The notes under the pieces were generated by a model. That model did not search any database and was not told where the DNA came from. It worked only from the letters and a program-made list of their open reading frames with translations. DNA of 64,000 nucleotides from Flectonema sp. DT1601 (taxonomy: Eukaryota > Euglenozoa > Diplonemea > Diplonemida > Diplonemidae), in the NCBI GenBank assembly GCA_964019425.1, contig OZ025820.1, forward strand, positions 186,001-250,000, written 5' to 3'. This document shows, one piece after another, positions 9,126 through 18,294 of the stretch. The translations under genes were made by a program, and so were the position numbers. The stretch's first letter is position 1. Every line of letters begins with the position of its first letter.

Positions 9126-9230
9126 CCCAGAATAGAGGGCTGTCGATTTGGGGAAAAGGTCAAAAAAGCTACACAAGGCCGTGACCGTAGTATACGTTTC
9201 TCCAAACCTGGGGGTGGATCTGTAGGTTTT

Positions 9231-9370
9231 CCCTTTATTTTTTAAAGAAAAAACAATCAGTTTAGCGTCCTGACCAGGACTGAAAATAGAAATTAATCGA
9301 CATAGTCGATTGATAAAAAAAAACAATGATAACATTGTTTATTTCTTTTTTTTTTTTTTTATTCTTTTTA
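9231..9370. repeat. AT-rich repeat block, second copy
   Basis: Related to 516-1165, with the same motifs: the palindrome GTCCTGACCAGGAC, ATCGACATAGTCGAT and AACAATGATAACATTGTT, in the same orientation. It adjoins the right inverted arm. Confidence 0.8.
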
Positions 9371-9480
9371 TTTATTTTTGGGAAAACCCCTAATTCCACA
9401 AAAATAGTTTGCGAAATCGCCAACTCATCACAAAAATTTTAACCGCTCGAAACAACCCAACATGACGGGAGAATTTTCAG
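9371..9480. repeat. Right inverted-repeat arm, inner part
   Basis: Reverse complement of about 412-515. It ends at 9472-9480 in AATTTTCAG, the target-site duplication of the second LINE. The arm resumes at 13170. Confidence 0.85.
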
Positions 9481-12400
9481 ATGATCATCGACCTCTCTAC
9501 ACCGTACTGGATCCCATGTGCCAACTTGCACGGGCCACGATAGGTTCGAAGAAACGCGTTGTATGGGACTTCAAGTCTACGGACTGGAACTGCTTTGGGA
9601 CCATGCTCGAAAAGAGAATTAGAAAATCAAGACTCTCCGATGATGCAACTGCGAATGCCAAGCTCTTTAACAACATACTGCATGAAGTGGCGGCTAAATT
9701 CATTCGTCGACGTCTCCTTTTCAAAGGGAAACGGAGACGAAAGTGGAAGACGTCAACCCCTGATTCTACCAAATCGAAGGGTGTCCACCTACGTGATCAA
9801 CTTGACAAGGGTAACAACTTTGCCTTTGCGTTTAAGAAGATCAAAGAACTGCAGCAAGATGCTGGTAAAGATATCAGTGTCAACAACATCTCTGACTGCG
9901 ATCTACCATCAGCATTCTTGGACCTGTTTGTCTCGAAATCGGAAATATTATCGCTAGAGGCCCCCGCACTCTCAGAAGGTGATAATGAAATAGATTGCTG
10001 TGATTTCACAATGGCTGAAATTAAAGCTGCGATTAAGAACCTGAAGACCCGCAAGGCTGCAGGACCTGATGGAGTTCACAATGAGATGATCAAAAACTTC
10101 ACTCCGGCAACAGTGGAATACCTCCTGAGAATTATTAACACTTCCTGGAAGACTTCAAAAGTACCGTACCAATGGAAACAGGGACTAATCAAGCCCATGT
10201 TCAAGGCAGGGAAACCTCGTAATGAACTAAAGAGTTTCAGACCAATAACGCTCACCTCGGTTGTTGGGAAACTTGCGGAGAGGCTCGTGTATGACCGACT
10301 CATGCACTGGCTCACAAAACATTCGTCGCTCAGTCCACTACAGGCTGGATTCAGAAAGGGGAGAAATACCTGCGAGCAGATCACCGTTCTAGTAGATGCT
10401 ATCGTAAGGAGCCACATGGAAGAAAAGAGATCAGTGTTCTTGTCATTCGACTTTACTGCTGCGTTTGACAGGATCAACCATAAGATACTTTTATTAAAAT
10501 TAGTAAAGATGGGTGTTCCGAATGTTATTATCAGATGGATCACAGACTTTCTTACAAACAGGAAGGTTAGAGTTGAAGCGAATGGGTATTTTAGCGAATT
10601 CCGTACTCTGGCTAAGGGGGTTCCCCAGGGATCGATCCTGGGTCCTCTTCTCTATCTTATCTACGTTGATGACCTCTGCAAGATTTTGGAACTGGAGAAA
10701 GAAACAACGACGTCTGCTCTGTATGCGGATGACACAGCATGTGTGGTATCGGGATCAAACGTGGAAGAAGCTCTTTCGAATGCTCAGTTAGTACTCGACA
10801 AAGTGGATCAATGGTGTTTTGAAAACGACATGGCCTTATCAGTCTCCAAAACCTGTGCGCTTAAGATGAATGTTCGCTCGAAGGGCATAGTACTAAACGA
10901 TACGTGTAATCGCGAACTGCTTTTCTCTAGATCTGTTGAGGAACGCATGCTTAAACTTGACTATGGCGACATCGAGAAGCATATCAATCTCAAATCACCC
11001 AGACCCATGCTTCAAAGTGGCGAAACGATTCTTGAAATTGGAGGAATCCCAATCAAGACACAAGAAGAACTCGACAACTTGATGCTGCAATACGTCGTTC
11101 GTGAGGACAGCATTATGGTTGTGAGAGCAATATTCAAAACTGCCTTTCTGTTACCGATAGTCGACTCAGTAAAATACCTCGGGGTTCACATCGACGACAG
11201 GCTCACCTTCCACAAACAAGTAGGCAAGATTCACGAAGAATTAAAGAGGGGGATATCACTTCTGCAGTGCCTCCAGCCGTACGAACTGGACTACAAGACT
11301 CTTAACATGGTTAAGAACCTTTATGTAACCGCGAGAATCTCGTATGCGCTTGACAGTTTTGGTTGGCTGATAAGCAGCAGCGTTGACAGCATCGACTTCG
11401 AACTGAGGAAGGTCGCCAGACTGGTTACTGGATGCAGCAAGTGTACGCCAAGAGAGTTACTGTTGTGGGAGTCTGACATGTATCCTTTTAAACGTCAGAT
11501 TGAAAAGCAGACAAAAATTGCGTACTACAGGTATAAAGCCATGACTTGGATACCTAATACAAACAGACTCGCCTCAACACAAAGCTACTGGGCTGGCCTA
11601 ATCCCTGGCACTGATAGTCAGCGAGAAAGCCAGTGCCTTGTGCAGCCTGACTCGATGGAACCCTGGATATCTCCGACGAACCTTAGGATTAGCAACAGCT
11701 GCGGATTTCCGAAGTCCGCTAACCCTGCGGTGGACAAAGAAAAGTTCATGTCGTACATTGGAACGTTACCTCCTGTCGACATGGTAATCAACTGCGATGG
11801 CTCCTACTCTGCTTCCGGCGCGGCCGGTGCGGCTCATATTGCCAAGTCACGTAGCGGCCTTCGATCTGCTTACGCGTCTAGGCTTTATCAAGCTGACTGC
11901 AGCTACAGGGCTGAACAACATGCTCTGAAGAACGCGGCTAGACATCTGAGAACAGTGTTTAGCAAAGATCGTTCAATGAAATCTGTGAGGATATTCACGG
12001 ACTCAAAATCCCTTCTGGATGAACTGCTGGGTGGAAGGTGCAGACAGAGGAATACCGAGTCCCTCAAGATACTGGAATACCTGCGCATGTGTGAGATGAA
12101 AGTGCATTTGCAATTCATCCCCTCGCACATTGGAATCGAGTTTCACGATGAAGTTGACGCGCTTGCAAAGGAAGCAGCGCACAACAAGAACATCCGACCT
12201 GTGCTAGTCAAAGGCACGTACTTCTCGCGATCATCACATGTGAAGCGCTGCATCAAAAAGGATCTGCTTAACGTGAGTGGTTACACCTGCTACAAACACC
12301 TCATCAGAGGCCGTTCCGTTAAATACCCTCCTGGGATGGAAAGAGCCGACGAGATACGGATAGCGAACTTCCGGACAGGATGTCACCCGCTAATTCAGAA

Positions 12401-12671
12401 CTGGCGCAAGACGATCGACTGCCCATTTTGTGGCGAACCGTCCTCACAGGTTCACCTGCTGCAGGGATGTCAATCTCCCAAACTCGACTCTGCCAGGTTC
12501 AAAATCCTGGGCTTCTCAACACTGACCGGCAAGTGGGATCGCGATCGAGAACTTATTATTGCCAACGAAATTCCTAACCTTGAAGCTCTCTTCACTTTGG
12601 CGTGGCTTCCATCACTCGCGTTGATCATAAGGTGGATGGAACAAACATCTAACCTTAGACTTTGGAAGTAA
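9462..12671 (+). CDS. LINE-2 reverse transcriptase - RNase H, 5'-truncated
   Basis: An uninterrupted 1069-codon frame. The first six codons come by chance from the flanking arm; element sequence starts at codon 7. RT motifs are GPDGVHNEM, FRPITLTSVVGKL, GVPQGSILGPLLYLIYVDD and YADDT (near residue 420). A PDZ-like insert occupies about residues 467-568 (core GETILEIGGIPIKTQEEL). RNase H shows INCDGSY, SYRAEQHAL, IFTDSKSLLDEL and HIGIEFHDEVDALA. A CPFC-type Cys/His motif (CPFCGEPSSQVHLLQGC) is near residue 990. The absence of stops suggests recent insertion. Confidence 0.85.
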   Translation: MTGEFSDDHRPLYTVLDPMCQLARATIGSKKRVVWDFKSTDWNCFGTMLEKRIRKSRLSDDATANAKLFNNILHEVAAKFIRRRLLFKGKRRRKWKTSTPDSTKSKGVHLRDQLDKGNNFAFAFKKIKELQQDAGKDISVNNISDCDLPSAFLDLFVSKSEILSLEAPALSEGDNEIDCCDFTMAEIKAAIKNLKTRKAAGPDGVHNEMIKNFTPATVEYLLRIINTSWKTSKVPYQWKQGLIKPMFKAGKPRNELKSFRPITLTSVVGKLAERLVYDRLMHWLTKHSSLSPLQAGFRKGRNTCEQITVLVDAIVRSHMEEKRSVFLSFDFTAAFDRINHKILLLKLVKMGVPNVIIRWITDFLTNRKVRVEANGYFSEFRTLAKGVPQGSILGPLLYLIYVDDLCKILELEKETTTSALYADDTACVVSGSNVEEALSNAQLVLDKVDQWCFENDMALSVSKTCALKMNVRSKGIVLNDTCNRELLFSRSVEERMLKLDYGDIEKHINLKSPRPMLQSGETILEIGGIPIKTQEELDNLMLQYVVREDSIMVVRAIFKTAFLLPIVDSVKYLGVHIDDRLTFHKQVGKIHEELKRGISLLQCLQPYELDYKTLNMVKNLYVTARISYALDSFGWLISSSVDSIDFELRKVARLVTGCSKCTPRELLLWESDMYPFKRQIEKQTKIAYYRYKAMTWIPNTNRLASTQSYWAGLIPGTDSQRESQCLVQPDSMEPWISPTNLRISNSCGFPKSANPAVDKEKFMSYIGTLPPVDMVINCDGSYSASGAAGAAHIAKSRSGLRSAYASRLYQADCSYRAEQHALKNAARHLRTVFSKDRSMKSVRIFTDSKSLLDELLGGRCRQRNTESLKILEYLRMCEMKVHLQFIPSHIGIEFHDEVDALAKEAAHNKNIRPVLVKGTYFSRSSHVKRCIKKDLLNVSGYTCYKHLIRGRSVKYPPGMERADEIRIANFRTGCHPLIQNWRKTIDCPFCGEPSSQVHLLQGCQSPKLDSARFKILGFSTLTGKWDRDRELIIANEIPNLEALFTLAWLPSLALIIRWMEQTSNLRLWK

Positions 12672-13169
12672 AGTAGGTGACATGTAGTCGCCAATATCAA
12701 TTTGTTATTATTTTAGTATTTTCATCATTATCAATCATCTCCTGGTTGGGTAACTGCACATCACCTTCGGTGTTGTCGCAGTGTCTCATCCAACACTCCT
12801 GTCTCCTTCTTCTCCTATTCTCCTTATAAATTTCTCTTGAGGGCAGGCCTTCGGGCTGTTCAAGTGGTCTTTGACCACCGCTCTAGTTATATGCTCGACT
12901 CTTTGTTTTCCTTATCGATGGTAGGAATGGCAACCGAATTAGCTTCATGTGTCCAATTTCAAGGACGCGTGACCATTTATTTTTTCCGTTGCCGCTCTTC
13001 TTACGTCCTCAGGCGGAGCCTACCTATGTTTCCCGTGTTTTCCAATTTGTCAGACTTAAGTTAAAAAGAAAGTATTAAAGAAAGACAAAACATAGAAGTG
13101 AAAAGAACAAAAACAAAGAGTTTGGTAGCACAGACGAGTGTAACCAAAAAAAAAAAAAAAAAAAAAAAA
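9481..13169 (+). mobile_element. 5'-truncated LINE, Ingi-like (LINE-2)
   Basis: A second LINE related to the first but clearly diverged. It starts within the last part of the AP endonuclease (DDHRPLYTVLD, the counterpart of SDHLPLAAVFD) and runs through RT, RNase H, the Cys/His tail, the 3' UTR and a poly-A tail (about 13145-13169). AATTTTCAG flanks it at 9472-9480 and 13170-13178. The uninterrupted site is seen in reverse complement near 405-425. Missing are ORF1, the 2A and most of the endonuclease, so it is a dead-on-arrival copy despite its fully open frame. Confidence 0.9.
12672..13169 (+). other. LINE-2 3' UTR and poly-A tail
   Basis: Non-coding. It carries the stem-loop GTGGTC-TTT-GACCAC at 12864-12878, shared with LINE-1, and an upstream CACC-TTCG-GTG hairpin near 12767. 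It ends in an uninterrupted A run. Confidence 0.65.
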
Positions 13170-13586
13170 AATTTTCAGAATTTTCTGAGCTCCGGTGGTC
13201 TACTGGTTATGACCGCCGAATCATGACCCGGAGGTCTCGGGTTCGAACCCCGTGACATCCTTTTTTCTCTTTTTCGTAATGACGGAAAATGTGACCAAAA
13301 CATAGTCAAAGGGCGGATTGATCACCCACTGGTCGAGTTGAGACATATTCCCGTTGCAATAAATCACCAAGACCCCTCCCGTGTGATCGATCACTTTAAA
13401 ATGTTACTGTGCAGTTCACCAGTGAGACTAAGACCTCCAACCAAAATTCACCAGACTTCAAGTTCCAAATTAGGTAATTTTTGTCAGGCATATTCGAACC
13501 ATCGACAACAGAAATTCTCACGTTAGTAAAAGCCTTTAGAAATGTGGCTTAACGATCCTCATCATTGATGTAGGTTTCGTGACTTA
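13170..13586. repeat. Right inverted-repeat arm, outer part
   Basis: Reverse complement of about 1-420, beginning with the second copy of the LINE-2 target duplication AATTTTCAG. Similarity ends near 13586, where the left arm runs off the window edge. Confidence 0.85.
13187..13260 (+). repeat. tRNA-like Pol III module, right copy
   Basis: Inverted copy of 329-403. A box TGGTCTACTGG, B box GGTTCGAACCC, then a T-rich terminator-like run just after 13260. The D-arm resembles tRNA-Glu/Asp; acceptor pairing is absent. Confidence 0.5.
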
Positions 13587-13969
13587 GAAGCCGTCAATGT
13601 GGCCCTCCTCCCAGCCAAACTCACCTGACTGGTGTCTCCAAACGAGGGGTCGAGCCGAAGCCCGTTTGTCGCTGGAATCGGAAAAGCTACGAGTCCGAAA
13701 CCCTAACCTCCGAAGAGGCAGCTGCCGTTCCCCCATCATTGGATAAGTACAGCGACGATAAGAGTAGTGGTATTTCATTGTTGGTAAACCTCCCACCTAT
13801 AACTACACCCCCTATGTCACTGCACAAAGTCAGACTAGAGTCAAACTCAACAGGGTCTTCTTTCCCCGCTGACAGTTTCAAGTCCGTTCCCTTGACTGCT
13901 GTTTCGCCAGATAGTAGGTAGGGACAGAAGGAATCTCATTAGTCCATTCATGCGCGTCTTTGATTAGAA

Positions 13970-14000
<31 letters not shown>
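13587..14000. other. Unassigned segment
   Basis: Higher in G+C than the repeats around it. A 60-codon frame from 13739 has no recognisable domain and no supporting signals. I see no gene. Confidence 0.35.
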
Positions 14001-14001
<1 letters not shown>

Positions 14002-14310
14002 CAGTTGCAAATTTGTTTTTTCAAGTTGGACTTTGTACAGAACAGGCGGGCTTTTATTAGGGGCTCCCCCCCCCCTTGGGGGGGGGTTGGGGGGGCTTGC
14101 GTGGGATTCATGTCTAATTTGTTGCGTGTTAACCTTGATTTATTTATCCAAGTCCCCCCTTGGGGGGGTTGGGGGGGCTTGCGTCCCGCCAAGAATTTGG
14201 CGGACGCAAGCCACCCTTGCACTCTTCCCGCTTGGTAGGCTAAAAAACAAAAAACCCGCCGCAAGCCAAATTTTTGGGTCAAGTTCGAGTCCTGGTGGAC
14301 AACTTTTTTT
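14001..14310. repeat. G/C-homopolymer element with strong hairpin
   Basis: Contains C-run/G-run pairs near 14065-14092 and 14154-14177 and a hairpin at 14178-14210, arms CTTGCGTCCCGCCAA and TTGGCGGACGCAAG (one bulged C). The string GATTTATTTATCCAAGTCCC recurs at 63360 beside a 33-base C run, so pieces of this element are dispersed. A B-box-like AGTTCGAGTCC lies near 14283. Confidence 0.6.
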
Positions 14311-14315
14311 TGTAG

Positions 14316-14640
14316 GGAGTTGGCGATTTCGCAAACTATTTTTGTTGAATTAGAGGTTTTCCCTTTATTTTTTAAAGAAAAAACAATCAGTTTAGCGTCC
14401 TGACCAGGACGGAAAATAGTAAGTGATCGACATAGTCAATCGATAAAAAACAATGATAACATTGTTTATTCTTTTTTTTTTTTTTATTTTTTATATTCTT
14501 TTTATTTATTTTTAAAGAGAAAAAATAATCAGTTTAGCGTCTTGACCAGGACGGAAAATAGAAATTAGTCGACAAAGTCGATCGATAAAAAAAACAATGA
14601 TAACATTGTTTATTCTTTTTTTTTTTTTTTTTTTTTTTAT
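14316..14640. repeat. AT-rich repeat block, third copy
   Basis: Begins with GAGTTGGCGATTTCGCAAAC, as at 466-485, then two units bearing CAGTTTAGCGTC(C/T)TGACCAGG and ATCGACATAGTC-like palindromes, as at 516-1165 and 9231-9370. Confidence 0.8.
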
Positions 14641-14654
14641 ATATATCCCTTGAG

Positions 14655-17423
14655 AAAGACAAGCAGCTACTAAATGGATTACCTGTTGAGATCAAAGCTA
14701 CCAACCAGGATCCATCCTCACTTCCTCCTGCGCCCCCTGTTTTAATTATTGAAAAAGATAGAAAAGAATATGAACTTCTGGAAGGAGTAATTCAACGGTT
14801 AACAGCAGAACGCGATGAATCGAAGACTTCTCTTCTTACACTAGTTCGACAATATGACTTAGTCGAAGATCACAGGAAACGTGAGCTCGCAAATCTGACT
14901 CAGAGAGCAGACCTATCGGAAATGGCGCTCTTTAATTACCATCAAAGGTTTGTTCTTCTGTCGAACGAATTGGAGACCAAATGTAATGAGGAAAGAACAG
15001 AACAGAACAGAACAGAAACAGAACGGAACAGAACAGAACAGAACAGAACAGAACAGAACAGAACAGAACAGAACAGAACAGAAACAGAACGGAACAGAAC
15101 AGAACAGAACAGAACAGAACAGAACAGAACAGAACAGAACAGAACAGAACAGAACAGAACAGAACAGAACAGAACAGAACAGAACAGAACAGAACAGAAC
15201 AGAACAGAACAGAACAGAACAGAACAGAACAGAACAGAACAGAACAGAACAGAACAGAACAGAACAGAACAGAACAGAACAGAACAGAACAGAACAGAAC
15301 AGAACAGAACAGAACAGAACAGAACAGAACAGAACAGAACAGAACAGAACAGAACAGAACAGAACAGAACAGAACAGAACAGAACAGAACAGAACAGAAC
15401 AGAACAGAACAGAACAGAACAGAACAGAACAGAACAGAACAGAACAGAACAGAACAGAACAGAACAGAACAGAACAGAACAGAACAGAACAGAACAGAAC
15501 AGAACAGAACAGAACAGAACAGAACAGAACAGAACAGAACAGAACAGAACAGAACAGAACAGAACAGAACAGAACAGAACAGAACAGAACAGAACAGAAC
15601 AGAACAGAACAGAACAGAACAGAACAGAACAGAACAGAACAGAACAGAACAGAACAGAACAGAACAGAACAGAACAGAACAGAACAGAACAGAACAGAAC
15701 AGAACAGAACAGAACAGAACAGAACAGAACAGAACAGAACAGAACAGAACAGAACAGAACAGAACAGAACAGAACAGAACAGAACAGAACAGAACAGAAC
15801 AGAACAGAACAGAACAGAACAGAACAGAACAGAACAGAACAGAACAGAACAGAACAGAACAGAACAGAACAGAACAGAACAGAACAGAACAGAACAGAAC
15901 AGAACAGAACAGAACAGAACAGAACAGAACAGAACAGAACAGAACAGAACAGAACAGAACAGAACAGAACAGAACAGAACAGAACAGAACAGAACAGAAC
16001 AGAACAGAACAGAACAGAACAGAACAGAACAGAACAGAACAGAACAGAACAGAACAGAACAGAACAGAACAGAACAGAACAGAACAGAACAGAACAGAAC
16101 AGAACAGAACAGAACAGAACAGAACAGAACAGAACAGAACAGAACAGAACAGAACAGAACAGAACAGAACAGAACAGAACAGAACAGAACAGAACAGAAC
16201 AGAACAGAACAGAACAGAACAGAACAGAACAGAACAGAACAGAACAGAACAGAACAGAACAGAACAGAACAGAACAGAACAGAACAGAACAGAACAGAAC
16301 AGAACAGAACAGAACAGAACAGAACAGAACAGAACAGAACAGAACAGAACAGAACAGAACAGAACAGAACAGAACAGAACAGAACAGAACAGAACAGAAC
16401 AGAACAGAACAGAACAGAACAGAACAGAACAGAACAGAACAGAACAGAACAGAACAGAACAGAACAGAACAGAACAGAACAGAACAGAACAGAACAGAAC
16501 AGAACAGAACAGAACAGAACAGAACAGAACAGAACAGAACAGAACAGAACAGAACAGAACAGAACAGAACAGAACAGAACAGAACAGAACAGAACAGAAC
16601 AGAACAGAACAGAACAGAACAGAACAGAACAGAACAGAACAGAACAGAACAGAACAGAACAGAACAGAACAGAACAGAACAGAACAGAACAGAACAGAAC
16701 AGAACAGAACAGAACAGAACAGAACAGAACAGAACAGAACAGAACAGAACAGAACAGAACAGAACAGAACAGAACAGAACAGAACAGAACAGAACAGAAC
16801 AGAACAGAACAGAACAGAACAGAACAGAACAGAACAGAACAGAACAGAACAGAACAGAACAGAACAGAACAGAACAGAACAGAACAGAACAGAACAGAAC
16901 AGAACAGAACAGAACAGAACAGAACAGAACAGAACAGAACAGAACAGAACAGAACAGAACAGAACAGAACAGAACAGAACAGAACAGAACAGAACAGAAC
17001 AGAACAGAACAGAACAGAACAGAACAGAACAGAACAGAACAGAACAGAACAGAACAGAACAGAACAGAACAGAACAGAACAGAACAGAACAGAACAGAAC
17101 AGAACAGAACAGAACAGAACAGAACAGAACAGAACAGAACAGAACAGAACAGAACAGAACAGAACAGAACAGAACAGAACAGAACAGAACAGAACAGAAC
17201 AGAACAGAACAGAACAGAACAGAACAGAACAGAACAGAACAGAACAGAACAGAACAGAACAGAACAGAACAGAACAGAACAGAACAGAACAGAACAGAAC
17301 AGAACAGAACAGAACAGAACAGAACAGAACAGAACAGAACAGAACAGAACAGAACAGAACAGAACAGAACAGAACAGAACAGAACAGAACAGTCTGAACG
17401 AGAATGAGCCCCTCAGTGATTAA
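14655..17423 (+). CDS. Coiled-coil coding fragment running into pentanucleotide repeat
   Basis: An open frame continues from about 14643 through the whole repeat to the stop at 17421-17423. Its first 115 codons look like real protein: charged, coiled-coil-like, with DRKEYELLEGVIQRLTAERD and FNYHQRFVLLSNELETKCNE, and a codon pattern unlike the repeats. The first ATG is at 14922, so the piece is more likely an internal or terminal exon entering after the T-rich tract and AG near 14654. It continues as about 480 RTEQN-type codon sets and ends SLNENEPLSD. I do not recognise the protein. It may be a pseudogene or an exon fragment; because the repeat is open in all frames, expression through it is unproven. 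Confidence 0.4.
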   Translation, partial: KDKQLLNGLPVEIKATNQDPSSLPPAPPVLIIEKDRKEYELLEGVIQRLTAERDESKTSLLTLVRQYDLVEDHRKRELANLTQRADLSEMALFNYHQRFVLLSNELETKCNEERTEQNRTETERNRTEQNRTEQNRTEQNRTETERNRTEQNRTEQNRTEQNRTEQNRTEQNRTEQNRTEQNRTEQNRTEQNRTEQNRTEQNRTEQNRTEQNRTEQNRTEQNRTEQNRTEQNRTEQNRTEQNRTEQNRTEQNRTEQNRTEQNRTEQNRTEQNRTEQNRTEQNRTEQNRTEQNRTEQNRTEQNRTEQNRTEQNRTEQNRTEQNRTEQNRTEQNRTEQNRTEQNRTEQNRTEQNRTEQNRTEQNRTEQNRTEQNRTEQNRTEQNRTEQNRTEQNRTEQNRTEQNRTEQNRTEQNRTEQNRTEQNRTEQNRTEQNRTEQNRTEQNRTEQNRTEQNRTEQNRTEQNRTEQNRTEQNRTEQNRTEQNRTEQNRTEQNRTEQNRTEQNRTEQNRTEQNRTEQNRTEQNRTEQNRTEQNRTEQNRTEQNRTEQNRTEQNRTEQNRTEQNRTEQNRTEQNRTEQNRTEQNRTEQNRTEQNRTEQNRTEQNRTEQNRTEQNRTEQNRTEQNRTEQNRTEQNRTEQNRTEQNRTEQNRTEQNRTEQNRTEQNRTEQNRTEQNRTEQNRTEQNRTEQNRTEQNRTEQNRTEQNRTEQNRTEQNRTEQNRTEQNRTEQNRTEQNRTEQNRTEQNRTEQNRTEQNRTEQNRTEQNRTEQNRTEQNRTEQNRTEQNRTEQNRTEQNRTEQNRTEQNRTEQNRTEQNRTEQNRTEQNRTEQNRTEQNRTEQNRTEQNRTEQNRTEQNRTEQNRTEQNRTEQNRTEQNRTEQNRTEQNRTEQNRTEQNRTEQNRTEQNRTEQNRTEQNSLNENEPLSD
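14994..17390. repeat. AGAAC pentanucleotide microsatellite, ~2.4 kb
   Basis: About 480 copies of AGAAC, nearly perfect. The only variants are two short interruptions near 15015-15030 and 15081-15096 (GAAACAGAACGG), 66 bases apart. The + strand of the pure part has no T. Because 5 and 3 are coprime, all three + frames read RTEQN and all three - frames read VLFCS, so every frame is open without implying coding. Confidence 0.98.
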
Positions 17424-17901
17424 ACCCACCGCACACGCGATGCGCCGGTCCAAAGTCCGGAACCTCACCACAAGCGATGGTCAGGAAGGGTGAGGGTCAC
17501 TAGGCACAGGCGATGCCCATTTAGTTGTTAAAGTGACATGTATGGCAAACTGGACAGGTTTGACATCGCACAGCACACCAGCACCAACGGTACCATCTGG
17601 ATATCACTCACTTTTTTCACTAGAATTCACACATTTTCACACATTTTCACACATTTTCACGATTTCACTACCAGAAAGCAGCAAAAAATTAAGTGAAAAA
17701 TCGAGAAAAATCGAGAAAAATCGTGAATTTTCATGTAGAAAAGTGAAAAATCGTGAACACCTCTGTTCCAATTGTTGCGACAATTGGAAAAGTCTTTGCG
17801 TTATCATGGAACTGTTGAATGTGTGAAGGTTGCCAATAAGTTTCTGTAATTAAAAAAATAAAACAATTTATTTTCTTCTCAGATTGAATATTACAACAAA
17901 G
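17424..17901. other. Intergenic; short ATTTTCAC direct and inverted repeats
   Basis: 17632-17670 holds about four ACATTTTCAC-like units. 17690-17760 holds complementary GTGAAAAATCG units, so the region can fold on itself. A pyrimidine-rich tract ending in CAG at 17882 is the likely splice acceptor of the next gene. Confidence 0.5.
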
Positions 17902-18294
17902 ATGGATGGAAAGCGAAAGTTAATATCTTCAGGAGGTCAGTGGGAATCAGTCGTTGGTTATAGTCGAGCTGTGAGAGTCGGTAATCACATTGAAGTAGCT
18001 GGAACAACAGCTATCGATGGAGAAGGAAAGGTTCATGGAGAAGACAGTGTATACGAACAGACTTGCTACATCATTGAGAAGGCTTCCCAGGCCTTAGAGG
18101 AAGCAGGGGCTTCATTAAGCAATGTGGTACGCACGAGGATGTACGTGTGTAATATCGCTGACTGGGAGGAAGTTGGACGTGCCCACGGTCGTTATTTCAA
18201 AGATATCAGACCAGCTGCTACCATGCTTGAAGTATCAAAGCTAATAGATCCTCGCCTCACAGTAGAAATTGAATTTCAAGCCATCCTCGAGTAG
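17902..18294 (+). CDS. RidA/YjgF-family protein, paralogue 1
   Basis: A 130-residue protein of the RidA (YjgF/YER057c/UK114) fold. The family hydrolyses reactive enamine/imine intermediates of amino-acid metabolism or binds small ligands as a trimer. Seen: VGNHIEVAGTTAIDGEGKV, a central helix KASQALEEAGASLSNVVRTRMYVCNIADW, and a C-terminal LTVEIEFQAI. It lacks the canonical RACVxV...LP.GA motif present in the other copy at 23321 and has IRPAATMLEVSKL instead, so it belongs to another Rid subfamily and may not be an imine deaminase. The ATG at 17902 follows acceptor AG 17882. The two paralogues are about 5 kb apart with only a PQ-loop gene between them. Confidence 0.85.
   Translation: MDGKRKLISSGGQWESVVGYSRAVRVGNHIEVAGTTAIDGEGKVHGEDSVYEQTCYIIEKASQALEEAGASLSNVVRTRMYVCNIADWEEVGRAHGRYFKDIRPAATMLEVSKLIDPRLTVEIEFQAILE

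Noticed and set aside
9462-9480. Apparent true start codon of the second LINE protein
   Set aside because: The ATG and first codons belong to the flanking inverted-repeat arm; the element starts at 9481 and is 5'-truncated.
13739-13921. 60-codon frame
   Set aside because: No domain, no acceptor, no neighbour support; length is near chance.
14994-17390. CRISPR-like or protein-repeat array
   Set aside because: Units are contiguous 5-mers without spacers; a plain microsatellite.
14913-17471. Very long minus-strand frame of VLFCS repeats
   Set aside because: It is only the complement of the AGAAC microsatellite, which is open in all six frames by arithmetic; no coding sequence supports it.
17533-17826. 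97-codon frame before the first RidA gene
   Set aside because: It consists largely of ATTTTCAC and GAAAAATCG simple repeats, with no domain.
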